A DNA stretch of 6,569 nucleotides from Candidatus Equibacterium intestinale (lineage in GTDB: Bacteria; Bacteroidota; Bacteroidia; Bacteroidales; UBA932). A program made the position numbers and the translations under genes. The notes beneath the pieces were generated by a model that was given only the letters and a program-made list of their open reading frames with translations, made no database searches and was not told where the DNA came from. Below, in pieces: positions 6,155 through 6,569 of the stretch (within the stretch, counting starts at the first letter, position 1; the number at the start of each line of letters is the position of its first letter). Where the stretch lies: assembly GCA_018064305.1 (NCBI GenBank), contig JAGHVP010000058.1, forward strand, positions 1-6,569. The letters are read 5' to 3'.

Positions 6155-6569
6155 TTTGTTATATGTTTTTCTTTCAATGCAGCACTGAATGCCGCAAACT
6201 GTGCATCCTCCTTGGGAGTGAACTCTACTGTCACCGGACTGCCGGGATAGAGGATGAACGAATTGTCGCTGAATTCACCCTTGATGTCGGGCATCGAAAG
6301 CCACACATAGAATGCAGGGGCATCTGTGGCAAGGTCTACAAACCATCTGCCATCTTCCTGGCGGGTCCTGCATGTAACATCAGCCTCTGCAAGAGGGCTG
6401 TCCTTGAACTCGCCGAACATCCACCAGTTGTATGCAGCCCTGCTGCCGTCTTCATTCTGGAGGTTCATCTCAAGGAAGCGGCCGGCACGCTCTTCTGCAG
6501 TGCCGAATGCATCAAGGGGCAGTGTCGCCACCTTCTGCGAGATTCCGTCTGTAACCTCAACCGGATATG
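6151..6569 (-). CDS. GH2 beta-mannosidase-like protein, C-terminal end only
   Basis: The frame is open to the right edge (about 139 codons plus the stop), so the gene start and catalytic domain lie outside the window; whole family members usually exceed 800 residues. What remains resembles the last Ig-like beta-sandwich domains of GH2 beta-mannosidases. It has an NWWMFGEFKDSPL segment followed by alternating strands, then FYVWLSMPDIKGEFSDNSF, ending in LYPGSPVTVEFTP, the pattern F-DN-F-L-PG--V-V-F-P. The complete enzyme would remove terminal beta-mannose from mannans, manno-oligosaccharides or N-glycan cores. It is the most upstream visible gene of the operon and overlaps the kinase by 4 nt. 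Without the catalytic domain, another GH2 activity cannot be excluded. The GTG at 6529-6531 is only an internal codon. Confidence 0.72.
   Translation of the reverse strand, partial: YPVEVTDGISQKVATLPLDAFGTAEERAGRFLEMNLQNEDGSRAAYNWWMFGEFKDSPLAEADVTCRTRQEDGRWFVDLATDAPAFYVWLSMPDIKGEFSDNSFILYPGSPVTVEFTPKEDAQFAAFSAALKEKHITK

Overview
The window looks like a chromosomal carbohydrate-use region from a Bacteroidota species, probably of the order Bacteroidales. This rests on four things: a -33 TTTG / -7 TAnnTTTG type promoter with 19-bp spacing; a lipoprotein-type GH32 enzyme with the extra N-terminal beta domain common in gut Bacteroidales; a fucose-permease-like MFS sugar importer; and little use of Shine-Dalgarno sites. 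The genus cannot be fixed from the sequence.

Layout. At the left edge, on the + strand, is the 3' half of an aldose 1-epimerase gene (galM-like), closed by a strong intrinsic terminator at 539-572. Everything else is on the minus strand. Positions 600-1510 hold a two-gene toxin-antitoxin cassette: an XRE-type antitoxin transcribed first, then a PIN-domain toxin overlapping it by 13 nt. The cassette has its own promoter, embedded in a perfect 15-bp inverted repeat (1527-1565) that is very likely the antitoxin's operator.

From 1600 to the right edge runs a tight minus-strand operon. In transcription order it is: a GH2 beta-mannosidase-like gene (only its C-terminus is in the window), a ROK sugar kinase (ATGA overlap), an MFS sugar transporter (49-nt gap), a GH32 fructan/sucrose hydrolase lipoprotein (3-nt gap) and a GmhA-type phosphoheptose isomerase (3-nt gap). 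A probable terminator overlaps the gmhA stop codon. The operon promoter lies outside the window.

How it fits together (inference). The two glycosidases release monosaccharides outside the cytoplasm, the MFS protein imports them, and the ROK kinase phosphorylates them. The sugar-phosphate isomerase at the end either moves the product between ketose and manno-configured aldose phosphates or diverts carbon into ADP-heptose for lipopolysaccharide. The neighbouring mutarotase fits a sugar-catabolic setting. No SusC/SusD pair is visible.

The most unusual parts are the antitoxin, which seems to combine an XRE helix-turn-helix with a ribbon-helix-helix-like segment and a separate toxin-binding tail; its palindromic operator/promoter with a near-leaderless start; the gmhA homologue inside a glycoside operon; and a ROK kinase in which all three expected zinc cysteines are replaced. 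I do not see a clearly undescribed multi-gene system. No RNA genes, mobile elements or CRISPR arrays were recognised, and no stretch over 300 bases lacks a gene.
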